A stretch of DNA of 64,000 nucleotides, from the NCBI GenBank assembly GCA_026645575.1, contig JAPKMW010000006.1, positions 124,001 through 188,000 of the forward strand. The letters are read 5' to 3'. Positions within the stretch are counted from its first letter, which is position 1; the number at the start of each line of letters is the position of its first letter. The notes beneath the pieces are model-generated. The model searched no databases. It was not told the origin of the DNA and saw nothing but the letters and a program-made list of their open reading frames with translations. The DNA is from Caldilineaceae bacterium. GTDB lineage: Bacteria > Chloroflexota > Anaerolineae > Caldilineales > Caldilineaceae. A program made the translations under genes and the position numbers. Positions 52,001 through 59,843 of this stretch are shown piece by piece.

Positions 52001-52457
52001 TCAAGCTGTGCAAGCGGAGGCATTAACGGTTTGGGGGCAGTTGCTCCTTGATCATGAACAGCCCGCCAAAGCTTCCTCACTGCTTCGAGAAGCGTCTACC
52101 CTTTGGCAGAGTTTAGGCCGTCCGCGGCGTGCATTGGTTGCGCAAGGCGCACTGGTCGATAGCCTGCGTCTGCTGGACGACGAAGCCGCCGCGTTGCAGC
52201 TTGTCGAGGAGATTCTGCTACGCCTGCCCCAGCCTTCCAACGATGAAGCGCCGCCGCCGGAAGGAGTGCTGTTAGCCTGTTTTCACCTTCTCCGGCAGAA
52301 GAATGACGCGCGGGCCTTGCCGATTCTCCAACGTGCGCATCAAGCGCTCATTACCAAAGCGACCAGAATTCGCGATGAAACGTTACGTCACTCGTTTTTG
52401 CAAGCGATCAAAACCCATCGTGAGTTGCTTACCATCTATAACCAGTACAACCAGTAG
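49008..52457 (+). CDS. BTAD–NB-ARC–TPR regulator (AfsR/SARP-STAND family), array member 1
   Basis: A 1,149-residue protein. Residues 1-95 form an OmpR-like winged helix start (LKVKLLGAPQTL, then RKAEALFYYLAVT); about 95-245 the BTAD domain with its bihelical repeats; 246-295 a linker carrying DKVTS repeats; about 296-600 an NB-ARC ATPase: P-loop GVGGVGKT at 326-333, Walker B LLLILDNFEHL, TSRHRLN sensor, GLPLGIEL. The C-terminal ~450 residues are TPRs (for example LGDYTEALRYYQETLQISRQLGD). Such STAND regulators are held inactive until a ligand and ATP open them, then bind DNA. Start 49008 was chosen because homology begins there. Separated from member 2 by a 583-base gap. Confidence 0.88.
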   Translation: MDSVLKVKLLGAPQTLRDDTPIAGFITRKAEALFYYLAVTQRTHTRDTLAALLWPEDDQQRARKNLRDITSNLRELLGDYLLITRSTLAFDHSRPYWLDCERFQTHLQQATPALAIEETLRAMDLYRGEFLEGFHVRGAPNFEEWMLFEREHLHKAYIQGQYTLATRYLDNYDYHAAVLATQRLLAIEPWQERAHRQLMIGLAGSGRINEALAQYAVCCRVLADELGLEPMAETTTLYQQIRSGAYDKVTSDKVTSDKAISDHPIIRSPNYLVAQSPSHPYRTSLVTRPPHNLPRQLTPFFGRTVEIAAVSAKLQQPDCFWLTLIGVGGVGKTRLALKIGESLLPYFRDGVWFVSLLDIAPGKTLEEQLVAAIGKALQLPFTGAESLKPQLLAYLREKQLLLILDNFEHLNSEEWLEKTNEQALGQALPRSAADTVYHLLQETRQLKVLITSRHRLNYQAEHLFTLDGLPLPEAEDVDALLVGELALTTLLQYDSVALFAQRAAQSSSTFALNQENVTAIVQICRLLEGLPLGIELAATLIQRYSCPQIAHLLEKHYAILATTFHDLPARHRTIEATLAYSWQLLGPADALILAQCAIFRDSFTHAAATAITGATADQLQRLEDHLLLHPLGVKRYTMHRLMRQYALQQLQATPAVEQAVRERHCRYFVHFLKGIIEERTPLDAQAFSTVQEEMGNIYSGWEWAVEQGRFALLHQLLPPLTRIWTLAGSHREIAAILLQAVIALKERFAPQLAGTTEAQQLLAQLLLEQAYFYNTTARIEEAKTVTEEALHLAHALGDRTLTTLAYQRLGDMAWAQGDYQQHRSAYEQALTLARTISRPQSEVQSLSNLGMNHDMRGEYSRAIHYYQAALVLTRAQGDRATENVIYNNLGVSSALLGDYTEALRYYQETLQISRQLGDQEGSGFANLNLGLLHNSLGEWQQAHYYGDRALKIFRMIDNQRLEARTLAQLSLTLHQVGETGHAASHAQQALQIARNGGYQAVQAEALTVWGQLLLDHEQPAKASSLLREASTLWQSLGRPRRALVAQGALVDSLRLLDDEAAALQLVEEILLRLPQPSNDEAPPPEGVLLACFHLLRQKNDARALPILQRAHQALITKATRIRDETLRHSFLQAIKTHRELLTIYNQYNQ
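49746..49790 (+). repeat. 15-bp minisatellite in the linker of array member 1
   Basis: Two copies of GACAAGGTGACAAGT and a third, degenerate copy, encoding DKVTS repeats in frame. The same unit is expanded to seven copies in member 3. Confidence 0.75.
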
Positions 52458-52511
52458 TCAGGACAATGGATACTGCAATCGCTCATAGATGATAAGGCGC
52501 TTTCAAAAAAT

Positions 52512-52593
52512 GTAACTACTCAGTCCGCTCCTAGCCAGTCCGTGACTGGCGCCAGTCACGGACTGGCTAGGAGCGGGTGGCCTGAGCAGTTAC
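52512..52593. repeat. GTCCGTGAC palindrome family, copy 3 (52-bp perfect core)
   Basis: 52525-52576 is a perfect loopless palindrome whose core is AGTCCGTGACTGGCGCCAGT; outer arms GTAACTACTCAG (52512-52523) and CTGAGCAGTTAC (52582-52593) pair with one mismatch. It lies 54 bases downstream of array member 1. Confidence 0.85.
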
Positions 52594-52612
52594 CAAAAAA
52601 TAAAATATCCCA

Positions 52613-52705
52613 TACCGTAGGCGCATCCCCTTGCGGGCGCCCCGGTGTGGGTACCGAGGCCGGAGTGCCCGCAAGGGGTGGTTGCCTTCTAGGCGCCTAC
52701 TGGTA
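52613..52705. repeat. Palindromic element with GGCGCCTAGAAGGCAACC box, copy 1
   Basis: Terminal repeats TACCGTAGGCGC and GCGCCTACTGGTA enclose a 12-bp stem CCCCTTGCGGGC/GCCCGCAAGGGG. The 18-mer at 52680-52697 is the exact complement of 63026-63043 in the second copy, so both ends of the coupled gene group 2-4 carry this element. Confidence 0.7.
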
Positions 52706-53040
52706 ATTATTTCTTTGTATATGCCTTATCGCCTTCATCTGTTTTCGTGTCTCGCTCCTTACCTTACTGGCAGTGAGTGTAACCGTGTCCTGGGCGATGT
52801 TCACCATCATCACTGGTGTTACTGTTATTGGTGTTGCAAACCCCCAAAGCTACGCATTTACAGTGTGACATATTTTTCTCCTTATGATAAGTTACTACAT
52901 ACACAAGATGCGAACACTAGATGCTCGACAAATTTATGTAAACTTAGGGGCGGCAATTGTAAAGTGATTTACGTAATTTGTTCGACTATGGTAAGCCTGC
53001 TCAGTCTAGCTAATAAGCGTGGGAAAAACGTGGGGTAAAC
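52706..53040 (+). other. AT-rich leader region of array members 2-4; possible small hydrophobic ORF
   Basis: Base composition is clearly more AT-rich than the genes around it. TTTACGTAA occurs at 52968-52976, 64 bases before the start of member 2, and also at 48961-48969 before member 1. A frame with ATG at 52797 (stop 52866-52868) encodes MFTIITGVTVIGVANPQSYA plus three residues and stays open and hydrophobic well upstream of that ATG. I cannot tell whether it is translated. Confidence 0.3.
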
Positions 53041-56000
53041 GTGGAAAAAGCACCTGAAAATCAGCTAATTCATCAACAACTTCGTATTAATTGCTTTGGC
53101 GCACCAATCATCCTCAATGGCGATGAGTTCATTGAATCACTTACTGGTAAAGCGCAGGCGCTTTTTATCTACCTCGTTGTGACAGGACGCAGCCATGCGC
53201 GTGATTTATTAGCCAACCTTTTATGGAGTGAACAAAATAATCAACAAGCGCGTAATAATCTACGTTATCTACTACCTGAACTGCGTAAAGCGCTTGGTGA
53301 TTACCTGATCATCAACGCACAAACTATTAGCTTCAATGCACAACTGCCCTACTGGCTGGATGTCGAAATTTTGCGAACAACCTTGACGGCATTACCGGAT
53401 CACTTCAATCCGCAAGAAGTGCAACAGGCGCTCAATCTTTATCAAGGCCCCTTTCTAGCCGGCTTTACCATTCGCACCGCCCCCGTCTTTGATGAATGGG
53501 TGGCGCAACAACGCACCGAGTATCAGCTCTTGGCGGTGCAAGGTTTCTATCAGTTGGCCGAATCTTACTGGCGGCAGGGGGCCATAAATGCCGGGCTGAC
53601 GGCCACCCAGCGCCTATTACAAATCGAGCCGCATCACGAGGCTGGTTTCCGTTTGCACATGCGCTTATTGGTGCAAAGTGGTCAATCCCATCTCGCACTC
53701 GAACAATATCAGCAGTTGCAACAGTTGCTCCAGGAAAAATTTCAATTGCCGCCGGAAGCCGAAACGCGCCAACTTTATGAACAGCTTCGCACTGGTGAAC
53801 TCACCACCCTGTTGCCCGTTTCACCGTCAACAACTATAGCGTCAAACGACACACTTACATCTATTGACGACAAAACCGTAGAAGAAGATACGGTCTCATT
53901 GAAACATAATTTGCCGAGCGAATTGACCCCCTTTATCGGACGTGCGGAAGAAGTGGCGACGATCAAAAACACACTGTTAACCCCCAGCCAACGCTTGATT
54001 ACGCTGGTTGGCGAAGGCGGCATCGGCAAAACACGGTTAGCCCTGGCCGTGGCGCAACAGGTGCAGGAGCATTTCCCCGATGGGATTTGGTTTGCGCCCC
54101 TGGCCGGATTGGCCGCCGCCGAGAATCTGCCCGATCGTCTGGCCGGCGCCATTGCCGAAGCCATGCACCTAACCTTTGGCGGGCAGAACAGTCTGGCCGA
54201 ACAGCTATTTCGTTACTTACGCACCAAGCAGAGCTTACTTATCCTTGATAGCTTTGAACATCTGCTGGATGCCGCCGATTTTATTTTAGAACTCCTGCGC
54301 CACACCAATGCACTGAAAATTCTCATTACCTCTCGTCATATTTTGAACTTTCAGGCTGAGTATAGTTGGCGCGTCGAAGGACTTTCCGTGCCTGAAAGCA
54401 ACCAATTAGAGACCATCTCGCCTGAATTGCTTCTGCGCTATGAGAGTGTCGCCCTCTTTGTCGAACGCGCCCAACGGGTGATGCGCGGCTTTACGCTCAC
54501 CGATGATAATCAACGCGAGATCGCACGGATTTGCCAATTCGTGGGTGGCTTGCCTTTGGGTGCTGAATTAGCGGCGGCTTTGACCCGTCACTACACTTGC
54601 GCCGAAATTGTCGAAGCGCTCAACCAAAACTATACGATCCTGGCGACGGCTCAACGGGATATGCCGCCACGCCATCGCAGCATCCAAGCAACTCTGGCTT
54701 ACTCTTGGAGCTTTCTCACCCCCCAAGAGGCGCGCATTGCCGCAGCCTGTTCGGTCTTCCGTGGCGGCTTTACCATTCAGGCCGCCGAACAAATCATGGG
54801 TGCAAATCGCGTTCTCCTCAACGCGTTGGAGGATCATTCGCTTTTACGCTTGGTGCGCCAGAATGGCAGCGGTCATCGCTATGAGATGCACGAACTCGTG
54901 CGCCAATATGCGGCCATGCAATTAGAGATGGCCCCTCATCTGGCCGAAGAAATCCGCAGCAAATTCTGCACCTATTACATCACCTTTATTCACAACCGTG
55001 AGGAAGCGCTGGTGCACAGCCGACAAGCGCAAGTCGAGCTGCATAGTGAATTAAATAACCTGCGGCAAAGCTGGCAATGGTTAATTGTGCGGACCGATGT
55101 GTCGGGGTTGGCCCGGAGCAGCGACGGTTTCTATCGTTTTTATTACTTTAAGGGCATGTTCCAGGAAGGCGAAGCCATCGCGCAAGCGGCTGTTAGTGCA
55201 TTGCGCCAATTGCTGGCAACGCAACCGCCGACCGCACACACGGTTGAATATGAATTGGTGCGCGCCCTTCTGACGCAAGGGCGCTTCTGCGAACGGTTGG
55301 CTCGTCTGGTCGAAGCAGAGCAACTGATCCAAGAGGGGGTGGACCGGGCGCAGACGCTGGGGGCAACCGAGTTGGAAGTACGGGGCTATCTAGGATTGGC
55401 CGCCATAGCCCAAATCCGCCACGACAACGTCACCATGCGCGCCATGGGCGAAAAGATGATCACATTGTCGGCTATAAACACTTTTCCGGCGGTTGAAAGC
55501 GCCCGTATGAAGAGTTATGGTCTGAAATACCTGGGCATTTATGGCGTCTATACCTACAATTACCAACAAGCGGTGGCCTGTTTTAATCAAGGGCTGTTGC
55601 TGGCGCAACAGATCGAGGATCGGGAATTGGAGGCAATGCTGGTCAACAACTTAGGCGTCGTCTACAACATGGCGGGCAATTTTTCCCAGGCGCTCCACTG
55701 TTTTCAGCAAGCGCTGACCATTAGTGAAAGTCTGGGCGAACGCAACAGCACGGGGCTGGCGCTGATCAACCTCGCAGAAACCTATCATATCCTGGGTGAT
55801 TGGGAGGAAGCCAAACTCCATATCGGCCAGGCGCTCACCCTTTACCATGAAGAGGGCTATCAACTCTATGAGGCGAAAGCGTGGGCGCGATTGGGGCGGA
55901 TTGCCCACGCCGCCGGCAACGATGCCATGGCCCATTCCTACCTCAATCAGGCGTTACAAATTGCCCAGAATGCCGGGTTGGATACGGTGCAGGCTGAATT

Positions 56001-56433
56001 TTTGACAGATTTGGGCCATATTTTGCTGAGCATGCACCAACTGGTGGAAGCCGATCAGATCTATCGCCAGGCGTTGGCGGGCTGGCAACAAGTGGGCGCA
56101 CGACAAGCGACCTGGCGGGTGCAAGCCGGGTTGGCGCAGATCGCCCTGCTGCAAAATCGACCGGCAACGGCTTTGGCGCATGTTCAGGCCATTCTCACCA
56201 CGCTGGAAGGTGCGCCCATCAACGCCCTCTATGAGCCGATTACGGTCTATTGGCTCTGTTATCAAACATTAGCCGCCAATCATGATCCGTCGGCGACCGA
56301 TCTGCTACGGCGCGGCTACGCCCTTCTCCAACAATTTGCCACGCAGCTTGATGATCCACGCCTCCATCGCTCTTTCTTTGAAAACAATCCGGTCAATCGC
56401 ACGCTGCTCCTGACGGCACAACGGTTATCATGA
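53041..56433 (+). CDS. BTAD–NB-ARC–TPR regulator, array member 2
   Basis: A 1,130-residue protein starting at a GTG (53041) with GTGGGG just upstream; no ATG occurs in the first domain. Winged-helix part 12-105 (LRINCFGAPIIL, LLANLLWSEQNNQQARNNLRYLLPELR), BTAD about 105-255, short linker 255-288 without DKVTS repeats, NB-ARC with P-loop GEGGIGKT at 324-331, LLILDSFEHL, TSRHILN and GLPLGAEL. TPR tail from about 690 to the end. Its last four bases overlap the start of member 3 (ATGA), implying translational coupling. It is the least repeat-affected copy and a good reference for the others. Confidence 0.88.
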   Translation: MEKAPENQLIHQQLRINCFGAPIILNGDEFIESLTGKAQALFIYLVVTGRSHARDLLANLLWSEQNNQQARNNLRYLLPELRKALGDYLIINAQTISFNAQLPYWLDVEILRTTLTALPDHFNPQEVQQALNLYQGPFLAGFTIRTAPVFDEWVAQQRTEYQLLAVQGFYQLAESYWRQGAINAGLTATQRLLQIEPHHEAGFRLHMRLLVQSGQSHLALEQYQQLQQLLQEKFQLPPEAETRQLYEQLRTGELTTLLPVSPSTTIASNDTLTSIDDKTVEEDTVSLKHNLPSELTPFIGRAEEVATIKNTLLTPSQRLITLVGEGGIGKTRLALAVAQQVQEHFPDGIWFAPLAGLAAAENLPDRLAGAIAEAMHLTFGGQNSLAEQLFRYLRTKQSLLILDSFEHLLDAADFILELLRHTNALKILITSRHILNFQAEYSWRVEGLSVPESNQLETISPELLLRYESVALFVERAQRVMRGFTLTDDNQREIARICQFVGGLPLGAELAAALTRHYTCAEIVEALNQNYTILATAQRDMPPRHRSIQATLAYSWSFLTPQEARIAAACSVFRGGFTIQAAEQIMGANRVLLNALEDHSLLRLVRQNGSGHRYEMHELVRQYAAMQLEMAPHLAEEIRSKFCTYYITFIHNREEALVHSRQAQVELHSELNNLRQSWQWLIVRTDVSGLARSSDGFYRFYYFKGMFQEGEAIAQAAVSALRQLLATQPPTAHTVEYELVRALLTQGRFCERLARLVEAEQLIQEGVDRAQTLGATELEVRGYLGLAAIAQIRHDNVTMRAMGEKMITLSAINTFPAVESARMKSYGLKYLGIYGVYTYNYQQAVACFNQGLLLAQQIEDRELEAMLVNNLGVVYNMAGNFSQALHCFQQALTISESLGERNSTGLALINLAETYHILGDWEEAKLHIGQALTLYHEEGYQLYEAKAWARLGRIAHAAGNDAMAHSYLNQALQIAQNAGLDTVQAEFLTDLGHILLSMHQLVEADQIYRQALAGWQQVGARQATWRVQAGLAQIALLQNRPATALAHVQAILTTLEGAPINALYEPITVYWLCYQTLAANHDPSATDLLRRGYALLQQFATQLDDPRLHRSFFENNPVNRTLLLTAQRLS

Positions 56434-59400
56434 TCAGGTTATTCTTTTTCGGCGCACCACAAATCGAGCAAGCAACGGCGGCGCCCCCGCTGCATCTGAC
56501 GCCCAAAGCCATGGCCCTCTTTGTCTATCTGGCCGTCACTGCCGCCCAAGGCCGCCCGCCGCAAAGTCGCGACCTGCTGGCGAATCTGCTCTGGAGCGAG
56601 ACAAACAATGAGCAAGCGCGCACCAACTTACGTTACTTGCTGCCCGAATTGCGTCGGCCGTTGGCTGATTATTTGCTGATTACTGCTAGAACCATTGGCT
56701 TTAATACCCAATGCCCCTACTGGCTTGATGTCGAGCAAGTGCAAGCTGCCCTGACTACACCAGCGGAAAGCGTCAACGATCAGACCTTACAAGGCGCCTT
56801 GGATCTCTATCAAGGTGAATTTTTGGCCGGCTTTACCGTGCGCCACGCCCCTGTCTTTGATGAGTGGCTGCGGCAAGAACGAGAGAATTTACACACACTC
56901 GTCGTCCAGGGCGCTTGCCGGCTGGCTGAGCGTTACTGGCATCAGCTTGACTATCCCAATGCGCTGGCGACAACACGCCGTTTGTTAAGCTGGGAGCCCT
57001 GGCACGAAGCCGGTCACCGTTTACAAATGCAACTCCTGACGGCGACCGGTCAACGGGCGGCAGCGCTGGCCCAATATGAACTGTGCTGCACGATTCTGGC
57101 CGACGAACTAGGGGCGCCACCGGAGGTCGCCACCACAGCGCTCTATGAGCAGATTCGGCGCAGTGCGTCCGACAAGGCGACCAGTGACAAGGCGACCAGT
57201 GACAAGGCGACCAGTGACAAGGCGACCAGTGACAAGGTGACCAGCAACAAGGTGACCAGCAACAAGGTGACGCCCAATCACCCTGTCACCCCCTCACCCC
57301 CTCACCCTGTCACCCTGTCATCCCCTCACAACTTGCCGCACCAGCCGACCTCCTTCATCGGGCGGGCAAGCGAAGTCGCCGATCTTTGCGCCAAAGTGTT
57401 GGCGCCGGACTGCCGCTTGCTGACCCTGGTCGGCGAAGGGGGCATTGGCAAGACCCGCCTGGCGCTGGCCGTGGCTCAGGCAATTTTAGATTTTAGATCC
57501 TTCCAGGACGGCATCTGGTTCATCCCTTTGGCTGATCTCACCGCTGGCAGCAGCAACCTGATCGATCAGCTTGCCACGGTTGTGGCGAAGACCATGGGAC
57601 TGCAATTCGGCGGTAATCAGCCATTACTGACGCAAATCGTGGCCCAATTACGCCACAAAGCGCTGCTCTTACTCTTTGACAATGTCGAACATCTTTTGCC
57701 CGCTGTGGTAGATTTCTTGCTGGCGATCCTGCAAAATTGCCCCCGTGTTACTATCCTGCTAACATCGCGCCATGTTCTCAACCTGCAAGTGGAAAACATC
57801 TGGCGCGTTCACGGCTTGACCATCCCTCCGCCCCTCAACGCAGTGTCATTGGCGCCGAGCAGCTTGCTGGACTATAGCAGTGTCGCTCTTTTTGTCGAAC
57901 GCGCCCAGCGTAGTAACCCGAACTTTCAGCTTACGCCAGCGAATCAGGCCGCTATCGTTGCGATCTGCCAGTTGTTTGAAGGCTTGCCATTGGCGCTGGA
58001 ACTGGCGGCTGTCCACACCAAAAGCTATCATTGCGCTGACCTCTATCGGGTGTTGCAACACGATTACACCATGCTTGTCAGCACGGAGGAGCAACGTTTA
58101 CCCCAGCAGCGCAGCATCCAAGCCATGTTGGCCTATTCCTGGCGTTTCCTCAGCGCCGAGGAAGGGCGCGCCCTGGCGGCCTGCGCCATCTTTGCCGGCG
58201 GCTTTACCCGTGCTGCGATGTTGACCATCACAGGTACGGCGCCCGCCCACCTGGCGACGCTCCTCGACCAATCGCTGCTACAGATGAGCGAGGGTCGTTT
58301 CACCATGCACGCGTTGGTGCGCCACTATGCCGCAACGCAGTTGGCCGCTGTGCCGGCGCATCAAGTGCGCATTGCCGCGGCCCATGCCACCTATTACATC
58401 GACTTGCTCCACAGCCTGGAAGGCGCACTCTTGGTGGACATTGCGGCACAGCAGAGCCTGCAGTGCGAAAGCGAAAATATACGCGCCGCCTGGCATTGGG
58501 CCGTGGCGCAACCGAATTTGGCGCTGCTGGCAAAAGGATTGGAAAGCCTCTACTCCTTCTATCGCTTGACCGGCATGTATCGGGAAGCCATTCATCTCTT
58601 GGAAATAGCCCAGAACGCTGTGCGCACAACCCTTGCGGCTGTACCGACAGACCCCCAAGCGCTGTCGTTGCTAGCACGTTTGTTGTGTCATACAGCGGAA
58701 TTTTACCGCCGCATGGGTGGAGGGGAGACAGGTGTACACCTGGCCCAAGAAGCGCTCACCCTGAGCCGGCAGTTGGCCGACCCGACTTTGCAAGGGGTAG
58801 CGTATCATCAGTTGGCCCGACTGGCCTTGACGCAGAATCAATTTCTGCTTATGCGCGATCTGGCAGAAGAAGGTGTGCGGCAGGCGCGACAAGCTGGCTC
58901 ACCCCATCTGCTGGCGGAGTGTTTGAATGATCTCGGTCTTGCCACCGGCAGTTCCACTGGTCCGCTGACGGCCTTACCTTACTTTCAGCAAGCATTGACG
59001 GTGGTGCAAGGCGCGGCCAATCGTATCCTGGAGGCTTTTGTCCTGGTTAACCTAGGCTACGTCTCGCTTGTCAGTTGCGACTATCAGGCCGCTTATCGTT
59101 ACTTAGCACAAGGACTTGCTTTACAGCGTCTGCTGCAAGATCGGGGGGGCCGCTTGCCGCCTTTGGTTCACCTACTGAACTTACGAATCGCCTTAGGCGA
59201 CTATGCCGCTGTGCCACCGCTTTATGAAGAGGCATTGGCGATCGTACAAACAACTGGTTCCGCTACATGGGAAAGCCGCCTCTATAGCACTTATGGGCAC
59301 TGGCAACAGCTTTGCGGTGATCCTGCATCTGCCGCTATTTCTTGTACCTATGCCCAGCAGATCGCCCAACGGTGTGGTGCCCGTTTACACGAACAATGGG

Positions 59401-59843
59401 CGCTGGTCTATCTCGGTCATGCGCTTACCGACCTGGGCGAGGTTGAAGCTGCTTTTCATCGTTATCAACAAGCCATTGCCATCCACCAGCAGGACAATTG
59501 GCTCTATCGCACAGCCGAGGCATACGCGGGATTGGCGGCACTTTTGGTATCGCAAAAACAGGTGGCAGCGGCCATACCCCACGTGGAAGCGGCGTTAACG
59601 CTCCTCGCACAACATGGTCTGGCTGCCGCAACCGAACCCTTTGTCGTCTACTGGGCGGCAGTGCGTGTCTTTAGGGCAGCCGGCGACCCACGCACCACCA
59701 CCATCTTACAGACCGCCTATGAGCAGTTACAGACGATTGCCGCGCAGTTGACCGATGAATGGTTGCGGCGTGCTTTTTGTGAGGAAGTTGTCGTCAACCG
59801 GCAGTTAATCGCCGCCGCCCAAGCGGCAGGAGTCACCCGATGA
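56430..59843 (+). CDS. BTAD–NB-ARC–TPR regulator, array member 3
   Basis: A 1,137-residue protein coupled to both neighbours by ATGA overlaps. Winged helix about 1-95, BTAD 95-243, then an expanded linker (246-300): seven DKATS/DKVTS/NKVTS units followed by a Pro/Thr/Val-rich stretch. NB-ARC P-loop GEGGIGKT at 335-342, Walker B LLLLFDNVEHL, TSRHVLN, GLPLALEL. Between the P-loop helix and GIWF it has a few extra residues (ILDFRSF) compared with member 2, at the same place as the big insert in member 4. TPR tail to the end. Confidence 0.88.
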   Translation: MIRLFFFGAPQIEQATAAPPLHLTPKAMALFVYLAVTAAQGRPPQSRDLLANLLWSETNNEQARTNLRYLLPELRRPLADYLLITARTIGFNTQCPYWLDVEQVQAALTTPAESVNDQTLQGALDLYQGEFLAGFTVRHAPVFDEWLRQERENLHTLVVQGACRLAERYWHQLDYPNALATTRRLLSWEPWHEAGHRLQMQLLTATGQRAAALAQYELCCTILADELGAPPEVATTALYEQIRRSASDKATSDKATSDKATSDKATSDKVTSNKVTSNKVTPNHPVTPSPPHPVTLSSPHNLPHQPTSFIGRASEVADLCAKVLAPDCRLLTLVGEGGIGKTRLALAVAQAILDFRSFQDGIWFIPLADLTAGSSNLIDQLATVVAKTMGLQFGGNQPLLTQIVAQLRHKALLLLFDNVEHLLPAVVDFLLAILQNCPRVTILLTSRHVLNLQVENIWRVHGLTIPPPLNAVSLAPSSLLDYSSVALFVERAQRSNPNFQLTPANQAAIVAICQLFEGLPLALELAAVHTKSYHCADLYRVLQHDYTMLVSTEEQRLPQQRSIQAMLAYSWRFLSAEEGRALAACAIFAGGFTRAAMLTITGTAPAHLATLLDQSLLQMSEGRFTMHALVRHYAATQLAAVPAHQVRIAAAHATYYIDLLHSLEGALLVDIAAQQSLQCESENIRAAWHWAVAQPNLALLAKGLESLYSFYRLTGMYREAIHLLEIAQNAVRTTLAAVPTDPQALSLLARLLCHTAEFYRRMGGGETGVHLAQEALTLSRQLADPTLQGVAYHQLARLALTQNQFLLMRDLAEEGVRQARQAGSPHLLAECLNDLGLATGSSTGPLTALPYFQQALTVVQGAANRILEAFVLVNLGYVSLVSCDYQAAYRYLAQGLALQRLLQDRGGRLPPLVHLLNLRIALGDYAAVPPLYEEALAIVQTTGSATWESRLYSTYGHWQQLCGDPASAAISCTYAQQIAQRCGARLHEQWALVYLGHALTDLGEVEAAFHRYQQAIAIHQQDNWLYRTAEAYAGLAALLVSQKQVAAAIPHVEAALTLLAQHGLAAATEPFVVYWAAVRVFRAAGDPRTTTILQTAYEQLQTIAAQLTDEWLRRAFCEEVVVNRQLIAAAQAAGVTR
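57171..57330 (+). repeat. In-frame minisatellite and mirrored CACCCTGT run in member 3
   Basis: Seven 15-bp units (GACAAGGCGACCAGT to AACAAGGTGACGCCC) at 57171-57275 followed by CACCCTGT/CACCCCCT repeats up to 57330, which are roughly complementary to the first part. The whole block is open in frame and lies exactly in the BTAD/NB-ARC linker. Confidence 0.8.

Noticed and set aside
52631..53038. 135-codon frame with a Cys/His-rich segment (VHHHHWCYCYWCC) upstream of array member 2
   Set aside because: It begins inside a palindromic repeat, has no domain pattern and atypical composition; treated as non-coding leader.
57171..57330. CRISPR-like regular repeats
   Set aside because: The 15-bp units are directly adjacent with no spacers and encode an open protein linker; no cas genes are present.
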